Origin: an uncultured Succinivibrionaceae bacterium
GTDB lineage: Bacteria > Pseudomonadota > Gammaproteobacteria > Enterobacterales > Succinivibrionaceae
NCBI GenBank assembly: GCA_944393045.1
Contig: CALXYT010000015.1
Location: 1 to 43,329, forward strand
DNA length: 43,329 nt
Direction of reading: 5' to 3'
Under the pieces are notes generated by a model. It worked only from the letters and a program-made list of their open reading frames with translations, did no database searches and was not told where the DNA came from. This document shows, in pieces, positions 20,038 through 29,831 of this stretch. Position numbers and translations under genes: made by a program. How positions within the stretch are numbered: position 1 is the stretch's first letter; every line of letters begins with the position of its first letter.

Positions 20038-21363
20038 TTAAAATTCATCTTTTATAAAAGTAAAGTCTTTAGGCTCAATACAATATTGTTCAAGCGCCCC
20101 AGCAAATTTTTTATTTAACTGAGCCAAGGTCGCCTCTTTTTGGCGAATAGTCATAATTATGGCTCCATCTTGGGCAATCTCTTCTTGCACAACAGACTTT
20201 AACTCATATAATCTATTACGTAAAGCACCCATGCTTGCTGGCAATTTTATCATAATTTCAATCATTTGTATGCCTAAAAGCTCGCCAATAGCTCTAAAAA
20301 GCATATCTATACCTTTACCAGAATGAGCACTGACATTTACGGCAATTGGCACATCATTATCGTCATATTCTATATGACTTTCAACACCTTCAAGCTTATC
20401 AATTTTATTAAAGACTTTAAGCACAGGAACATGATTAGCCCCTATTTCTTCTAAAATATCTTCTACAACTTCTTGATTTTGCTTAGCTTGCTCACTGGAA
20501 ATGTCAATTACATGTAATAATAATGTGGCATCTTGTGTTTCTTTTAAGGTTGCCTTAAAAGCTGCTACCAGGCTTGTAGGCAAGTCTTTAATAAACCCAA
20601 CAGTATCAGCAAAAATAACCTTTCCAAGATACGGTAACTCCACAGTACGTAAAGTAGGATCAAGAGTCGCAAAAAGCTGATCAGCTGCATAAACATTAGA
20701 ATCAGTCATCACATTAAAAAGTGTTGATTTACCAGCGTTGGTATAACCTACTAACGATACAATAGGTATGCTATTTTTGGCTCTTGATTTTGAGACTAAA
20801 TTACGATGCTTTTCTACCTCCGAAAGTTCATTACGTAAAATAGTAATGCGATCCTTTAATAGACGTCTGTCGGTTTCAAGCTGTGTTTCACCGGGGCCAC
20901 GCAACCCAATACCGCCCTTTTGACGTTCAAGGTGTGTCCAGCCACGAACTAAACGTGTTTGAATATACGCAAGCTGGGCAAGTTCTACCTGTATTTTACC
21001 TTCAGTAGTTCTAGCTCTACTTGCAAAGATATCTAAAATAAGGGCTGTACGATCTATTACTCGACATTTAAGAACAGCCTCAAGATTACGTTCTTGAGAT
21101 GGTGATAAGGAATAATTAAAAATAACTAAATCAATTTGGTGAGTGGCCACAAAATCTGCTAAAGTTTCTGTTTTACCCTCTCCAATAAAGAAACGAGGAT
21201 CAGGTGCTTTTCTACTACAAATCAATTCCCCAAGTAATTGAGCACCTGCGCTCCATGCTAACATTCTAAACTCAGCATATTCCTCTGAGTTTTCATTCTT
21301 AGTAAAATTAACATTTACTAAGACCGTACGCTCCCCACCCTTGCGTTTTTCAAAGTCAAACAA
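20038..21363 (-). CDS. hflX: GTPase HflX
   Basis: HflX is a ribosome-binding GTPase that splits stalled 70S ribosomes under stress. The N-terminal HflX domain ends in GGIGLRGPGETQLETDRRLL, the family hallmark. The G domain has LVGYTNAGKSTLFNVM (G1), FATLDPTLRTVEL, FADTVGFIKDLP (G3) and NKIDKL (G4). Length 441 is normal. It is 37 bp after hfq, the conserved hfq-hflX order. Confidence 0.96.
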   Translation of the reverse strand: MFDFEKRKGGERTVLVNVNFTKNENSEEYAEFRMLAWSAGAQLLGELICSRKAPDPRFFIGEGKTETLADFVATHQIDLVIFNYSLSPSQERNLEAVLKCRVIDRTALILDIFASRARTTEGKIQVELAQLAYIQTRLVRGWTHLERQKGGIGLRGPGETQLETDRRLLKDRITILRNELSEVEKHRNLVSKSRAKNSIPIVSLVGYTNAGKSTLFNVMTDSNVYAADQLFATLDPTLRTVELPYLGKVIFADTVGFIKDLPTSLVAAFKATLKETQDATLLLHVIDISSEQAKQNQEVVEDILEEIGANHVPVLKVFNKIDKLEGVESHIEYDDNDVPIAVNVSAHSGKGIDMLFRAIGELLGIQMIEIMIKLPASMGALRNRLYELKSVVQEEIAQDGAIIMTIRQKEATLAQLNKKFAGALEQYCIEPKDFTFIKDEF

Positions 21364-21400
21364 AATATTTTCCTACTATTACTTAAGGATTTTCTGTTAG

Positions 21401-21664
21401 TTAAGAATTTTCTTTCTTTTCACTTGGAGCTTGAGATTCATTTTCAAAAGCAGCGCAATTCACAGGTTTAGCAGGAACTACAGTAGAAATAGCGTGCTTA
21501 TAAACAAGCTGACTAACATTGTTTTTTAACAGAATCACAAATTGATCAAAGGACTCCACTTGCCCTTGAAGTTTAATACCATTTACTAAATAAATTGAAA
21601 CAGGAATTCGTTCCTTGCGTAAAATATTTAAAAACGGATCCTGGAGAGATTGCCCTTTGGACAT
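21401..21664 (-). CDS. hfq: RNA chaperone Hfq
   Basis: Hfq is the hexameric Sm-like protein that pairs small RNAs with mRNAs. Sm1 is seen in [21 protein letters not shown] and the Sm2 motif in [16 protein letters not shown], including the Tyr-Lys-His that binds U-rich RNA 3' ends. The C-terminal tail (about 20 residues) is short and polar. Length is 87. The 156 bp between miaA and hfq are the longest gap on this side of the cluster, so an own promoter is likely. Confidence 0.97.
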   Translation of the reverse strand: MSKGQSLQDPFLNILRKERIPVSIYLVNGIKLQGQVESFDQFVILLKNNVSQLVYKHAISTVVPAKPVNCAAFENESQAPSEKKENS

Positions 21665-21820
21665 ATATTGATTCCTTTTGTTATAATAATTATAAAATTT
21701 TGCTTATGATTGTGCTCAAAATTACTAGTGAGCCTCTTATTAGCTTACAACATTTTAGGCGCTTTCCCAACAAAAAAGAGATTTTTACTTATAAATAAGC
21801 ATAGAAACGCACATTTTATG

Positions 21821-22756
21821 TTATAAATTTTCTTTACCATTTCCTATTCTGATAATTTTACCCAAATTATCAGCATCATTAAGCGCTAAATAAGTCACTG
21901 CTGATTTCCAACCTCTTAGCCAAGTCATTTGACGCTTAGCAAGTTGGCACGTAGCAATTATACTTAATTCCCTCATTTTCTCAAAAGTAATTTCCCCTGC
22001 TAAATGCATCCACATTTGGCGATACCCAACAGAGCGAATTGAAGGCATATTACTATTTAAATCACCTCTATCATAAAGTTTTTTTACCTCATCATAAAAG
22101 CCAGCCTCAAGCATTTTATCAAAACGCTCAGTTATTAATGGCTTTAAGTTCTTACGTTCTCTATCAGGTAATAGCGCAAACTGACAAATCTCAAAAGGTG
22201 GTTTAACCTCACCATGCTCATTGATAATCTCTGTCATACTTTTACCTGTTAATAAATAAACCTCATAAGCTCGGCCTAATCTTTGAGCATCATTTTCATT
22301 TATACGCTCATAAGACTCCTTATCAACGTCCTTTAAAAGGTTACGAAGATAAGAGAGTCCTTGTGATGCGATAATATCATTTACTTTACTGCGCACCTCT
22401 TGCGTACTTGAAGGCAAAGGCGAAAGACCTTCAGTAATAGCCTTAAAATACATCATTGTCCCACCCACAAATATTGGCACATGACCACGATTAGTAATTT
22501 CTTGATAAAGTCTAATCGCATCAAATCTAAATTGCGCCACACTATAACTTTCAGCAGGATCTAAAATATCTATTAAATGATGAACTATACCTTCACGCTC
22601 TTGCATACTTGGTTTAGCGGTACCAATATCCATATTGCGGTAAATTAGCGCAGAATCTACACTTATAATCTCACCATTAAGTTCATGGGCAAGTTGAATA
22701 GCTAATGAGGTTTTACCAGAGGCAGTAGGTCCCATAATACTTATTGCCTTACTCAT
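21821..22756 (-). CDS. miaA: tRNA dimethylallyltransferase MiaA
   Basis: MiaA adds a dimethylallyl group to A37 of tRNAs reading UNN codons. The P-loop SIMGPTASGKTSLAIQLA, then EIISVDSALIYRNMDIGTAK, FVGGTMMYFKAITEGLSP and QLAKRQMTWLRGW are conserved. I choose the start at 22756 (MSKAISIMGP) because AAGGAGG lies 7 bases upstream. A longer frame to 22783 adds nine unconserved residues. The start overlaps the mutL stop by 8 bases (ATGAGTAA), indicating translational coupling. Confidence 0.95.
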   Translation of the reverse strand: MSKAISIMGPTASGKTSLAIQLAHELNGEIISVDSALIYRNMDIGTAKPSMQEREGIVHHLIDILDPAESYSVAQFRFDAIRLYQEITNRGHVPIFVGGTMMYFKAITEGLSPLPSSTQEVRSKVNDIIASQGLSYLRNLLKDVDKESYERINENDAQRLGRAYEVYLLTGKSMTEIINEHGEVKPPFEICQFALLPDRERKNLKPLITERFDKMLEAGFYDEVKKLYDRGDLNSNMPSIRSVGYRQMWMHLAGEITFEKMRELSIIATCQLAKRQMTWLRGWKSAVTYLALNDADNLGKIIRIGNGKENL

Positions 22757-24824
22757 GTTGTTCCTCCTTAGCAATAACCTCATCTAAATCAATGGCAATA
22801 CTCATATATGGGTGCACCTCCCAAAATTCTAAGGTATTTACATAACTAAGCATTACCTCTATTTGCGAAGTGGTAAAAAAATACGGAAAAAAGTCGGTTA
22901 ATCCGGCTGAATACATAAGAAGTTCATACATCTCATCACTAGATGAAACATCAAGTATGGTAAATAAATTACTTAACACTTTAGCTAGATTATTAAACCT
23001 TAGTAAAAATGGTACAGCCTCTACTATGATGCTATCTTTTTTCGCTGTAAACTTAAAACCATATACTGATAATTTACGTATTACCTCATCACAAAGGAAG
23101 AGGTTTAACTTTAAAGGTGATACTAGTTCTATGCTAGTAAATAGCTTTTTCTCTTCTTTAATATCATCAAGTAAAAAATTACGGTATAAATAGGCACTTA
23201 AACATTTTATCTTAATTAGTCTTAATGTATTAGAGCCATAGATTATGGCGTAATTAAGCTTATAAACGCTAAGTGCTTTAAAAAAAGCATTTGTATTTAC
23301 TATACTTTTTTCCCAAGGCAAAAATTGTGCAAAATACTTTTTAACAAGCTCTAAACTTGGATTACTAAATACCTCATTAAAAGTAGTAATAGCTGAAGTA
23401 TCAATACTGTTATCAATAGTATTTTTATAAATACTGCTATTAGAACTAGTAGCAACGTTTAAAGATATATCGCTTTGTTCATTATTATTTTCTTTAAAAT
23501 TATTACTATTAACTAATGCCCCATAGCAAAGAGCTTCACCTAGGAAGCCTGAATTTTTACCAAATACTGAGTTGCTTGGTAGATTCTCAGTTGCTTTATA
23601 AATGTTATTAGCTGAGCTTAATCTTCCCTTAGCAAATATCTTATTATAAATTGCCGAGCTTCCATCAGCTTTTGCTTGACTATTAGCACTAACACTTACA
23701 TTAGCATTTGTACTTGCATTAGAGTTAGCATAAAAGTTTACTTGATTTACCCTTGGGGATAAATTTGCAGAAATTGAGGAATAATTATGAGTTAAATCAG
23801 GGTGTATCGTTTCCTCATAAGTTTCTGGTAATACTTGTTCACTTACTCTTAAAGTATGAACAATGACCCCTGAGATAAAATCATAAATTTCGCGAGAATT
23901 AGCAAAACGCACCTCAAATTTTTGTGGATGAACGTTTATATCAACCTCCTGCTGAGGCAATTGCAAAAATAGTACATAGGAGGCATCTTCAGTTCTATTT
24001 TCTAAGGTTAACGCATTCTTTATAGCGCTTATTATAAGTTTATCTTTAACAATACGATTATTTACAAAAAAGTACTGTCCACCCTTTATACTTGCAATTG
24101 GATCAAAAAAGCCATATAAACTATACACACCACAATTTTGATTAACATCTAAAGCTTCAATGGCAAACTTATTACCGACAATTTTACCAAGACGCTTTCT
24201 TATTAGCTCATCATTAGTTGCAACTTTTAAATCATAAATAATTTTGCCATTATTTTTAAAACAAAATTCGACATCAGGTCTTGAGAGCGCAAGTCTTTTA
24301 AATATTTCCTCAATCTTTAAAAACTCGGTTTTTTCAGATCGTAAAAATCTGCGTCTTGCAGGAGTATTAAAAAATAAATCACACACCTCTACCGATGTAC
24401 CATTAGGATGAGCTTTAGCGCTAATCTCAGGTACTTGTTCTACACCATCAACACTAATGGCATAAGCTGCCTCTTGAACACTTGGTTTAGAAGTTAAAGT
24501 TAAACGAGAAACAGCTGCTATTGATGCTAAAGCCTCACCTCTAAAACCCATAGAAAGTAAATTATCTAAATCATCAATACTCGAAATTTTTGAGGTGGCA
24601 TGGCGTCTTAAGGCCAAAGGTAAATCTTCTTTACTAATCCCTACACCATTGTCACGAACCAATATGCGCTTTGAGCCACCTCCTTCAAGCTCTAAGATAA
24701 TTTTAGTGGCATGAGCATCAAGGGCATTTTCCACTAATTCCTTAACTACTGCAGAAGGTCTCTCAACTACCTCACCTGCAGCAATTTGATTAGCTACTTG
24801 ACTTGGTAAAAGCTTAATTGCCAT
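22749..24824 (-). CDS. mutL: DNA mismatch repair protein MutL
   Basis: MutL links MutS mismatch recognition to strand removal. The GHKL ATPase motifs are clear: NQIAAGEVVERPSAVVKELV, ENALDAHAT, VRDNGVGI and GFRGEALASIAAVS. The linker (about residues 340-510) is low-complexity, rich in Asn, Ser and Ala (NSNASTNANVSVSANSQAK). The C-terminal dimerisation domain is diverged and lacks the DQHA endonuclease motif, as expected for gammaproteobacteria that use MutH and Dam. Length is 691 against 615 in E. coli, mostly due to the linker. It overlaps amiB by one base. Confidence 0.95.
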   Translation of the reverse strand: MAIKLLPSQVANQIAAGEVVERPSAVVKELVENALDAHATKIILELEGGGSKRILVRDNGVGISKEDLPLALRRHATSKISSIDDLDNLLSMGFRGEALASIAAVSRLTLTSKPSVQEAAYAISVDGVEQVPEISAKAHPNGTSVEVCDLFFNTPARRRFLRSEKTEFLKIEEIFKRLALSRPDVEFCFKNNGKIIYDLKVATNDELIRKRLGKIVGNKFAIEALDVNQNCGVYSLYGFFDPIASIKGGQYFFVNNRIVKDKLIISAIKNALTLENRTEDASYVLFLQLPQQEVDINVHPQKFEVRFANSREIYDFISGVIVHTLRVSEQVLPETYEETIHPDLTHNYSSISANLSPRVNQVNFYANSNASTNANVSVSANSQAKADGSSAIYNKIFAKGRLSSANNIYKATENLPSNSVFGKNSGFLGEALCYGALVNSNNFKENNNEQSDISLNVATSSNSSIYKNTIDNSIDTSAITTFNEVFSNPSLELVKKYFAQFLPWEKSIVNTNAFFKALSVYKLNYAIIYGSNTLRLIKIKCLSAYLYRNFLLDDIKEEKKLFTSIELVSPLKLNLFLCDEVIRKLSVYGFKFTAKKDSIIVEAVPFLLRFNNLAKVLSNLFTILDVSSSDEMYELLMYSAGLTDFFPYFFTTSQIEVMLSYVNTLEFWEVHPYMSIAIDLDEVIAKEEQHE

Positions 24825-26302
24825 TATTGTGCTTCCTTTACTAAAAATCTCTGTCCAATTCTTACGATGTTAGACTTAAGATTATTTAGTCTTTTTAATT
24901 CATTAACACTTAAACCATGCATCTGCGCAATTTTACTTAATGAATCACCTTTCTTAGCCAGATAATATACGGCATTACCTTCTTGAATATCCTCTTTAAT
25001 TAAAATTGGATTTTTACGTACGTATTCCTTAAGCCCTTTATAAATTAAATATGCAACCTCTCTTTGGTATTTAGCAGTACGTAATAAACGCTCCTCATCA
25101 GCATTTGATAAAAACCCAGTTTCTATGAGTAATGAAGGAATATCAGGAGCTTTTAATACTGCTAAAGAGCGATGTATTGGGCTTGAGCGATGAAGGTGAA
25201 TACTTTTGCCCATAGATTTTAAGATTTCTTGCGCAAGTTTGTACCCTTCAGTTCTTGCATGATCAGAGGTTAAATCTAAAATCATGGAAGCAAAATACGG
25301 ATTATTATTGGCATTACCACTAATTACCTCACCTGCCCCACTTAATAGCTCTTTTTGTTTATGCTTATTTTTTTCAAGTTTGGAGTTTTCTCTATTAGCT
25401 CTTTGATTAGAAAGCACCAAGATAGAGGCCCCTTGCGCACGAGAATTAGCTGCGCTATCGGCATGAATAGAAATTAGTAAATCTGCTTTATATTTTCTGG
25501 CAATTTCAGAACGCTCGCCTAATTCAATAAACTTATCACGAGTTCTTGTTAAATAGCCACGCATATTAGGATCGCTATTGATATAATCTACTAAAGCTTT
25601 AGACACCCCAAAAGTTACTACTTTTTCTTTTAAGCCTCGTTTACCTAAAGCACCAGGGTCTTTACCACCGTGACCAGGGTCAATAACAATGCGATAAGTA
25701 TGTAAATTCTTTTTCTTATTATGCGTAGGCTTTGGAGGTTCTGGTGCTGCTAGACGGCTTTCTACATTTGCAGCAGGTGTCTTACTATCACTTTCAGAGT
25801 TTAAATCATCAAAAAGAGCTGCTTCAAGTTCATTAATATTACTAACCTCTTTAGTAACTTGTCTATCATTTTGGGCAAGATTGCTTATTTCTTGCTTAGT
25901 ATTATTCGGAAAATCGATTACTAACCTAGGTCCTGCACTATTATTAGCTTTTAGCGCAAAAGTAACTGGGGTGACTTTTTTCTTTAAAGAAAAAATATAC
26001 ACCACTTCATTGGTGCGCATACCACGCTTTACTCCGTTGATAACACTATTTTTTTTGATAGCTATTTTGGCAAGTTTTTTTCTTGGATTATCTATTTCTT
26101 TTATTCTAACTTCATAGCTTAATTTATTAGCCGCAAGACCTACCTGATATTTAGGTAATTGAGCCATATCAAAAACAATTCTAGTTTTTTCATTTGATTC
26201 AAAAGCTCGAATAACCTTAATTTCATTAGCCAATAATTCTTTTGGAATTACTAAAACAGTAAAGAACACCAAAATAATATACTTTAGCAATTTAAAGCTC
26301 AT
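24824..26302 (-). CDS. amiB: N-acetylmuramoyl-L-alanine amidase, AmiB/AmiC type, with AMIN and LysM domains
   Basis: This periplasmic amidase cleaves septal peptidoglycan for daughter-cell separation. A signal peptide (LKYIILVFFTVLVIPKELLA) precedes an AMIN domain (about 30-140). The zinc amidase_3 domain shows VIDPGHGGKDPGALG, ERSEIARKYKADLLISIHAD and LLIETGFLSNADEE. A LysM repeat near the C-terminus (YYLAKKGDSLSKIAQMHGLS) binds glycan. The ATG at 26302 is used rather than a TTG six bases earlier. The context tsaE-amiB-mutL identifies it as the AmiB equivalent. Confidence 0.93.
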   Translation of the reverse strand: MSFKLLKYIILVFFTVLVIPKELLANEIKVIRAFESNEKTRIVFDMAQLPKYQVGLAANKLSYEVRIKEIDNPRKKLAKIAIKKNSVINGVKRGMRTNEVVYIFSLKKKVTPVTFALKANNSAGPRLVIDFPNNTKQEISNLAQNDRQVTKEVSNINELEAALFDDLNSESDSKTPAANVESRLAAPEPPKPTHNKKKNLHTYRIVIDPGHGGKDPGALGKRGLKEKVVTFGVSKALVDYINSDPNMRGYLTRTRDKFIELGERSEIARKYKADLLISIHADSAANSRAQGASILVLSNQRANRENSKLEKNKHKQKELLSGAGEVISGNANNNPYFASMILDLTSDHARTEGYKLAQEILKSMGKSIHLHRSSPIHRSLAVLKAPDIPSLLIETGFLSNADEERLLRTAKYQREVAYLIYKGLKEYVRKNPILIKEDIQEGNAVYYLAKKGDSLSKIAQMHGLSVNELKRLNNLKSNIVRIGQRFLVKEAQ

Positions 26303-26366
26303 ATCCAATACTAACTCTTCTTAAATCTTCAAAAACTAGTGCTACTTATCTTGCGATAATCGTCAC

Positions 26367-26867
26367 TTATACTAACTTAAAGCTTGTTGGTACTATTGGC
26401 TCTAACGCTTTAAGTTCTTCATCTCCTTGCTGAGAATATGAAGTAATAGTTATTTTTCTACTAACTGAAACATATTCTAGATAAATTCGTATATCATGCT
26501 CAGGAATATAGCCTTTTCCCTTAGAAGGCCATTCAATTAAACGAATTGAATTAGGTTTAAAGTAATCTCTTACTCCCATAAACTCTAATTCTTCAGGGTC
26601 AATTAAACGATATAAATCAAAATGATATACCACAAAATCTTTAAAGGTATATTCCTCAACCAAGGTAAATGTTGGACTTTTTACAATCCCCTCATAACCT
26701 AATTCCTGCACAAATCCCCTTGTTAAAGTGGTTTTTCCCACACCTAAAGAACCTTCTAAAAAAATTGTGGTATTAGGTTTAACTACCTTACTTAATAATA
26801 TACCAAAGGTAACAGTATCATTTTCATCATTTAAAAAATAATTTAATTCCAATGTGATTTTCTCCAC
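26367..26867 (-). CDS. tsaE: tRNA threonylcarbamoyladenosine biosynthesis ATPase TsaE
   Basis: TsaE is the ATPase that recycles the TsaB-TsaD complex in t6A37 synthesis for ANN-reading tRNAs. FLEGSLGVGKTTLTRGFVQE is the Walker A, then SPTFTLVEEY and HFDLYRLIDPEELEFMGVRD. RLIEWPSKGKGYIPEHDI closes the family pattern. Length 166 is normal. It lies between nnr and amiB as in E. coli. Confidence 0.95.
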   Translation of the reverse strand: MEKITLELNYFLNDENDTVTFGILLSKVVKPNTTIFLEGSLGVGKTTLTRGFVQELGYEGIVKSPTFTLVEEYTFKDFVVYHFDLYRLIDPEELEFMGVRDYFKPNSIRLIEWPSKGKGYIPEHDIRIYLEYVSVSRKITITSYSQQGDEELKALEPIVPTSFKLV

Positions 26868-26938
26868 CGCAGGTAGTATTTACTACCATTTAAGAAGTCT
26901 TAGACTAAGGTCAATTATTATATATTATAAGTAATTTG

Positions 26939-28591
26939 CTAAACTGTCACTAATCCATTAACTAGAAGTCTGATATCATCTAATAAACTAGTAGCATGAG
27001 TACCTATGTTACCATATTTCTTGGCATTTAATTTACCAGCACTGCCATGTATCAATACTGCAACTACTGCCGCCTCAAAAATTGGCAGTCCTTGACCTAT
27101 CATGGAAGTTATAAGCCCACTAAGTAAATCCCCCATCCCCCCACTTGCCATACCACTTACACCAGTTGGAGCAATAACAATATGATTATGCTCATCGCAA
27201 ATTACTGTTGTTGCCCCTTTTAAGACACATACTGCATGGTATCTAGCTGCCAGATTTTGGGCTGAAGAAAGCATATTATCATTAACATTCTCAATTGAAG
27301 TAGCTAATAATTTAGCAGCCTCACCAATATGCGGGGTAATAACTAAACCACCTTTAAAATTATTTGCGCCAATTTCATCTAAAATATAAAGTCCGTCAGC
27401 ATCTATAACAAACGGCTTTTTATTTTCCCCTTCTGCTAGAGCGATACGTAAATATTTGGTAAACTTTGTTACTCTATCAGTTTTACCAAGTCCGGGACCT
27501 ATTAAACATACATTAGCCCAAGATAACCTACTATAAAAATCATCTGAAGTAGCAGTTAATAACTCAGGAGCTTTTATATTAAAAAGTGACGTTTCTTCAC
27601 TTAAAGGATAACTACATATAAGCCCAGCACCTGAATATAACGTAGCTAGGGAGGCAATCAATAAAGCGCCACACATGCCATAATTACCACCTATTAAAAA
27701 TAACTTCCCAACATCACCTTTATGGGCGATATTAGCTCTTTTAGGTAATAAAGGTCTTATAGCATTATAATCAAGTGTTAATAGTGTATTATCTTGAGCT
27801 AACAACTTAGTTACCTCTTCCTTAAAACCTGCTAAATCATTTAAGACTGCTATAATGTTACTAACGTAATTTCTTGCCTCTCCTAAAAATAATCCAGGTT
27901 TTAAGGTAAAAACTGTTAATGTTAAATCGCTTACTACAGCATTTTTACTAGGAGTTGTGCCATATTGAGCTGATAATAAAGAAGGAATATCAATGCTTAC
28001 TACTTTTACAAAATCACAAGCTTTACTTTTTAAATCATTAATAAGCTCTACTGCCTTAAGCATTTTTTGATAAGATTCTTTTTGGGTGTTAACTTTTGAT
28101 TTATCAGGAAAGCCAATACCTGTAATGGCATCGATAATAATGATATTGGTACTATTGCTAGTATTAGCACTTTTACTTATCCCTAAAGATATGCACAAAA
28201 CTTCTAAACCATCTTCAGTAAGAACATCATCTAATAATAAGATGTGCCCACTTGCACTTAAATAATCCTTTTTAGCTTCATAGGCGCTTATTCCCATCTT
28301 TACAGGCAAAACCTCAATAACGCTAGTAGGTATTCCCTTTTCTTGACAAAGCTTACCTATAACAAAGCCATCTCCACCGTTATTGCCACTACCTGTAAAT
28401 ATTAACACTGTAGTATCATCATCAATCATGGCCCAAAGTTTATCAAACATAGCCTTAGCAGCCATTTGCATTAGATTATAATCACCATATTGGGCAATAT
28501 AGTGCTGTTCTAATTGTCGTGTTTGCGTGCTATCTAAGGTAATATGTGCTACATTAACAATATCACCTAATAATTTAGACTTTACCAACAT
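26939..28591 (-). CDS. nnr: Bifunctional NAD(P)H-hydrate epimerase / ADP-dependent dehydratase
   Basis: The protein repairs hydrated NAD(P)H. The N-terminal YjeF epimerase domain (to about residue 260) has VLIFTGSGNNGGDGFVIGKL and IIIDAITGIGFPDKS. The C-terminal ribokinase-like dehydratase has LFLIGGNYGMCGALLIASLA, VCLIGPGLGKTDRVTKF, VLKGATTVI and TGVSGMASGGMGDLLSGLI. The start at 28591 is preferred to 28606 because GGGAG lies 8 bases upstream. The ATG shares a CATG with the ATG of the divergent queG. Length is about 550 against 515 in E. coli. Confidence 0.93.
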   Translation of the reverse strand: MLVKSKLLGDIVNVAHITLDSTQTRQLEQHYIAQYGDYNLMQMAAKAMFDKLWAMIDDDTTVLIFTGSGNNGGDGFVIGKLCQEKGIPTSVIEVLPVKMGISAYEAKKDYLSASGHILLLDDVLTEDGLEVLCISLGISKSANTSNSTNIIIIDAITGIGFPDKSKVNTQKESYQKMLKAVELINDLKSKACDFVKVVSIDIPSLLSAQYGTTPSKNAVVSDLTLTVFTLKPGLFLGEARNYVSNIIAVLNDLAGFKEEVTKLLAQDNTLLTLDYNAIRPLLPKRANIAHKGDVGKLFLIGGNYGMCGALLIASLATLYSGAGLICSYPLSEETSLFNIKAPELLTATSDDFYSRLSWANVCLIGPGLGKTDRVTKFTKYLRIALAEGENKKPFVIDADGLYILDEIGANNFKGGLVITPHIGEAAKLLATSIENVNDNMLSSAQNLAARYHAVCVLKGATTVICDEHNHIVIAPTGVSGMASGGMGDLLSGLITSMIGQGLPIFEAAVVAVLIHGSAGKLNAKKYGNIGTHATSLLDDIRLLVNGLVTV

Positions 28592-29663
28592 GACAAAAAC
28601 TCCCAATGTTACTGATGATTTTCTAACACAATTTGCTCTCTATAGCCAATCTATAGGAGTATGTGCTCTTAGTATAGCAGACTCAAGTCTTGCTTTAAAA
28701 AATAAGACTAGTTTTTTAGAAGGAATACAAAATTTTCCTGAAGATCTTGATTATCTACATAAAAATCAAGAAGTACGAGATAACTTAGATCTTATCTTAC
28801 CAAATGCCCAAAGTGTAATAACTTGCGCTTTTAGTTATGCGCAAGAACCAATTAAAGTAGCAAGCACTCAAGCTCAAATATCCATGTATGCTCTTGGTAG
28901 AGATTATCACAAAGCTCTTAAAAGCAAATTAAAACTCTTAGGAGAATTTTTAAAAAAAGCGAATCCTTCTCTAAATTATCGGGCTATTACCGATAGTGCA
29001 CCTTTTTATGAAAAATATTATGCCCTTTTTAATAACGCCTCTTGCATCGGAAAAAATAACCTAGTACGTATTAAAAATTGTGGTTCAATGATATTTTTTG
29101 CAGAGCTCTTAGTTGATATTACTTTACCACAAGTAACGCTACTACCAAAAGAGAGTAAGACCAGGCCATTATGCCCAAGTAATTGCCAAAAGTGTCTTAA
29201 AGCATGTCCAACTGGTGCTTTATCAGAAAATGGTTTTGACCCTAAAAAATGTCTTTCTTACTTAACTATTGAAAATAAGGGGCCAATCCCTGATGAAATT
29301 ATCCCACTATTAGGTAATAAAATTTATGGTTGCGACCTTTGTCAAACATCTTGTCCTTATAACCAAGCCAAAAACATTGCATCTTTTCCTAATATCCTAA
29401 CAGACTTTTTTAATCGCTATGACCCAAAAAATTTAGCTTTTAATAAACTTATTACCATGACGGAAGCTGAATTTAAAACAACTTTTGCAGGATCTGCAAT
29501 TTTACGTATTGGATATAATGCCTTTATGCGCAATATCTTATGTTGTTTACTTAATCAACCAAAAGGCAGTATCGACTTACAATTACTTAATCATTTAGCT
29601 AATAGAAGCCCTTTACTAGACAACCTTCTTGAACGTGTAAAAAAATATCACCAATCATCTTAA
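28590..29663 (+). CDS. queG: Epoxyqueuosine reductase QueG
   Basis: QueG reduces epoxyqueuosine to queuosine in tRNA using cobalamin and two [4Fe-4S] clusters. Cluster ligands are seen in CPSNCQKCLKACPTGALSE and YGCDLCQTSCPYNQAK. GRDYHKALKSKLKLLGEFLK and RAITDSAPFYEKYYALF are also conserved. The ATG at 28590 is the first in the frame; a GTG at 28527 would add 21 residues inside nnr. I see no strong ribosome binding site. It is divergent from nnr as in E. coli. Confidence 0.93.
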   Translation: MTKTPNVTDDFLTQFALYSQSIGVCALSIADSSLALKNKTSFLEGIQNFPEDLDYLHKNQEVRDNLDLILPNAQSVITCAFSYAQEPIKVASTQAQISMYALGRDYHKALKSKLKLLGEFLKKANPSLNYRAITDSAPFYEKYYALFNNASCIGKNNLVRIKNCGSMIFFAELLVDITLPQVTLLPKESKTRPLCPSNCQKCLKACPTGALSENGFDPKKCLSYLTIENKGPIPDEIIPLLGNKIYGCDLCQTSCPYNQAKNIASFPNILTDFFNRYDPKNLAFNKLITMTEAEFKTTFAGSAILRIGYNAFMRNILCCLLNQPKGSIDLQLLNHLANRSPLLDNLLERVKKYHQSS

Positions 29664-29741
29664 ATTTTAAGCAATCTCACAACTCAATAAATTTTTTCCA
29701 AAAATTTACATGCTTTTTGTAAAGAAAACGATTTCTGCCTT

Positions 29742-29747
29742 TATAAT
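29742..29747 (+). promoter_or_regulatory. Candidate -10 element for the glucokinase gene
   Basis: A perfect TATAAT with a weak TTGTAA 19 bases upstream (29717-29722). It would start transcription at about 29753, just at the leader ORF. The -35 match and spacing are poor. Confidence 0.4.
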
Positions 29748-29754
29748 TAAGAAC

Positions 29755-29823
29755 ATGATGAAACTTGTACCTCCATTGTTGGTTTATTTTTTTAGGAGGT
29801 ATTTTACCTGTTCAGTGTTTTAG
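29755..29823 (+). CDS. Possible 22-residue leader peptide upstream of the glucokinase
   Basis: The frame MMKLVPPLLVYFFRRYFTCS...VF ends in TAG 8 bases before the kinase ATG. The stop overlaps the AGGAG that serves the kinase. Inside it, TACCTCC (29768-29774) and GGAGGTA (29795-29801) are perfect inverted arms. Translation of the ORF would open this hairpin. No strong ribosome binding site precedes it, so it may be chance. Confidence 0.35.
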   Translation: MMKLVPPLLVYFFRRYFTCSVF

Positions 29824-29831
29824 GAGAAAAA

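Noticed and set aside
22756..22783. Longer miaA start
   Set aside because: The nine extra residues lie within mutL and the strong AAGGAGG points to the ATG at 22756.
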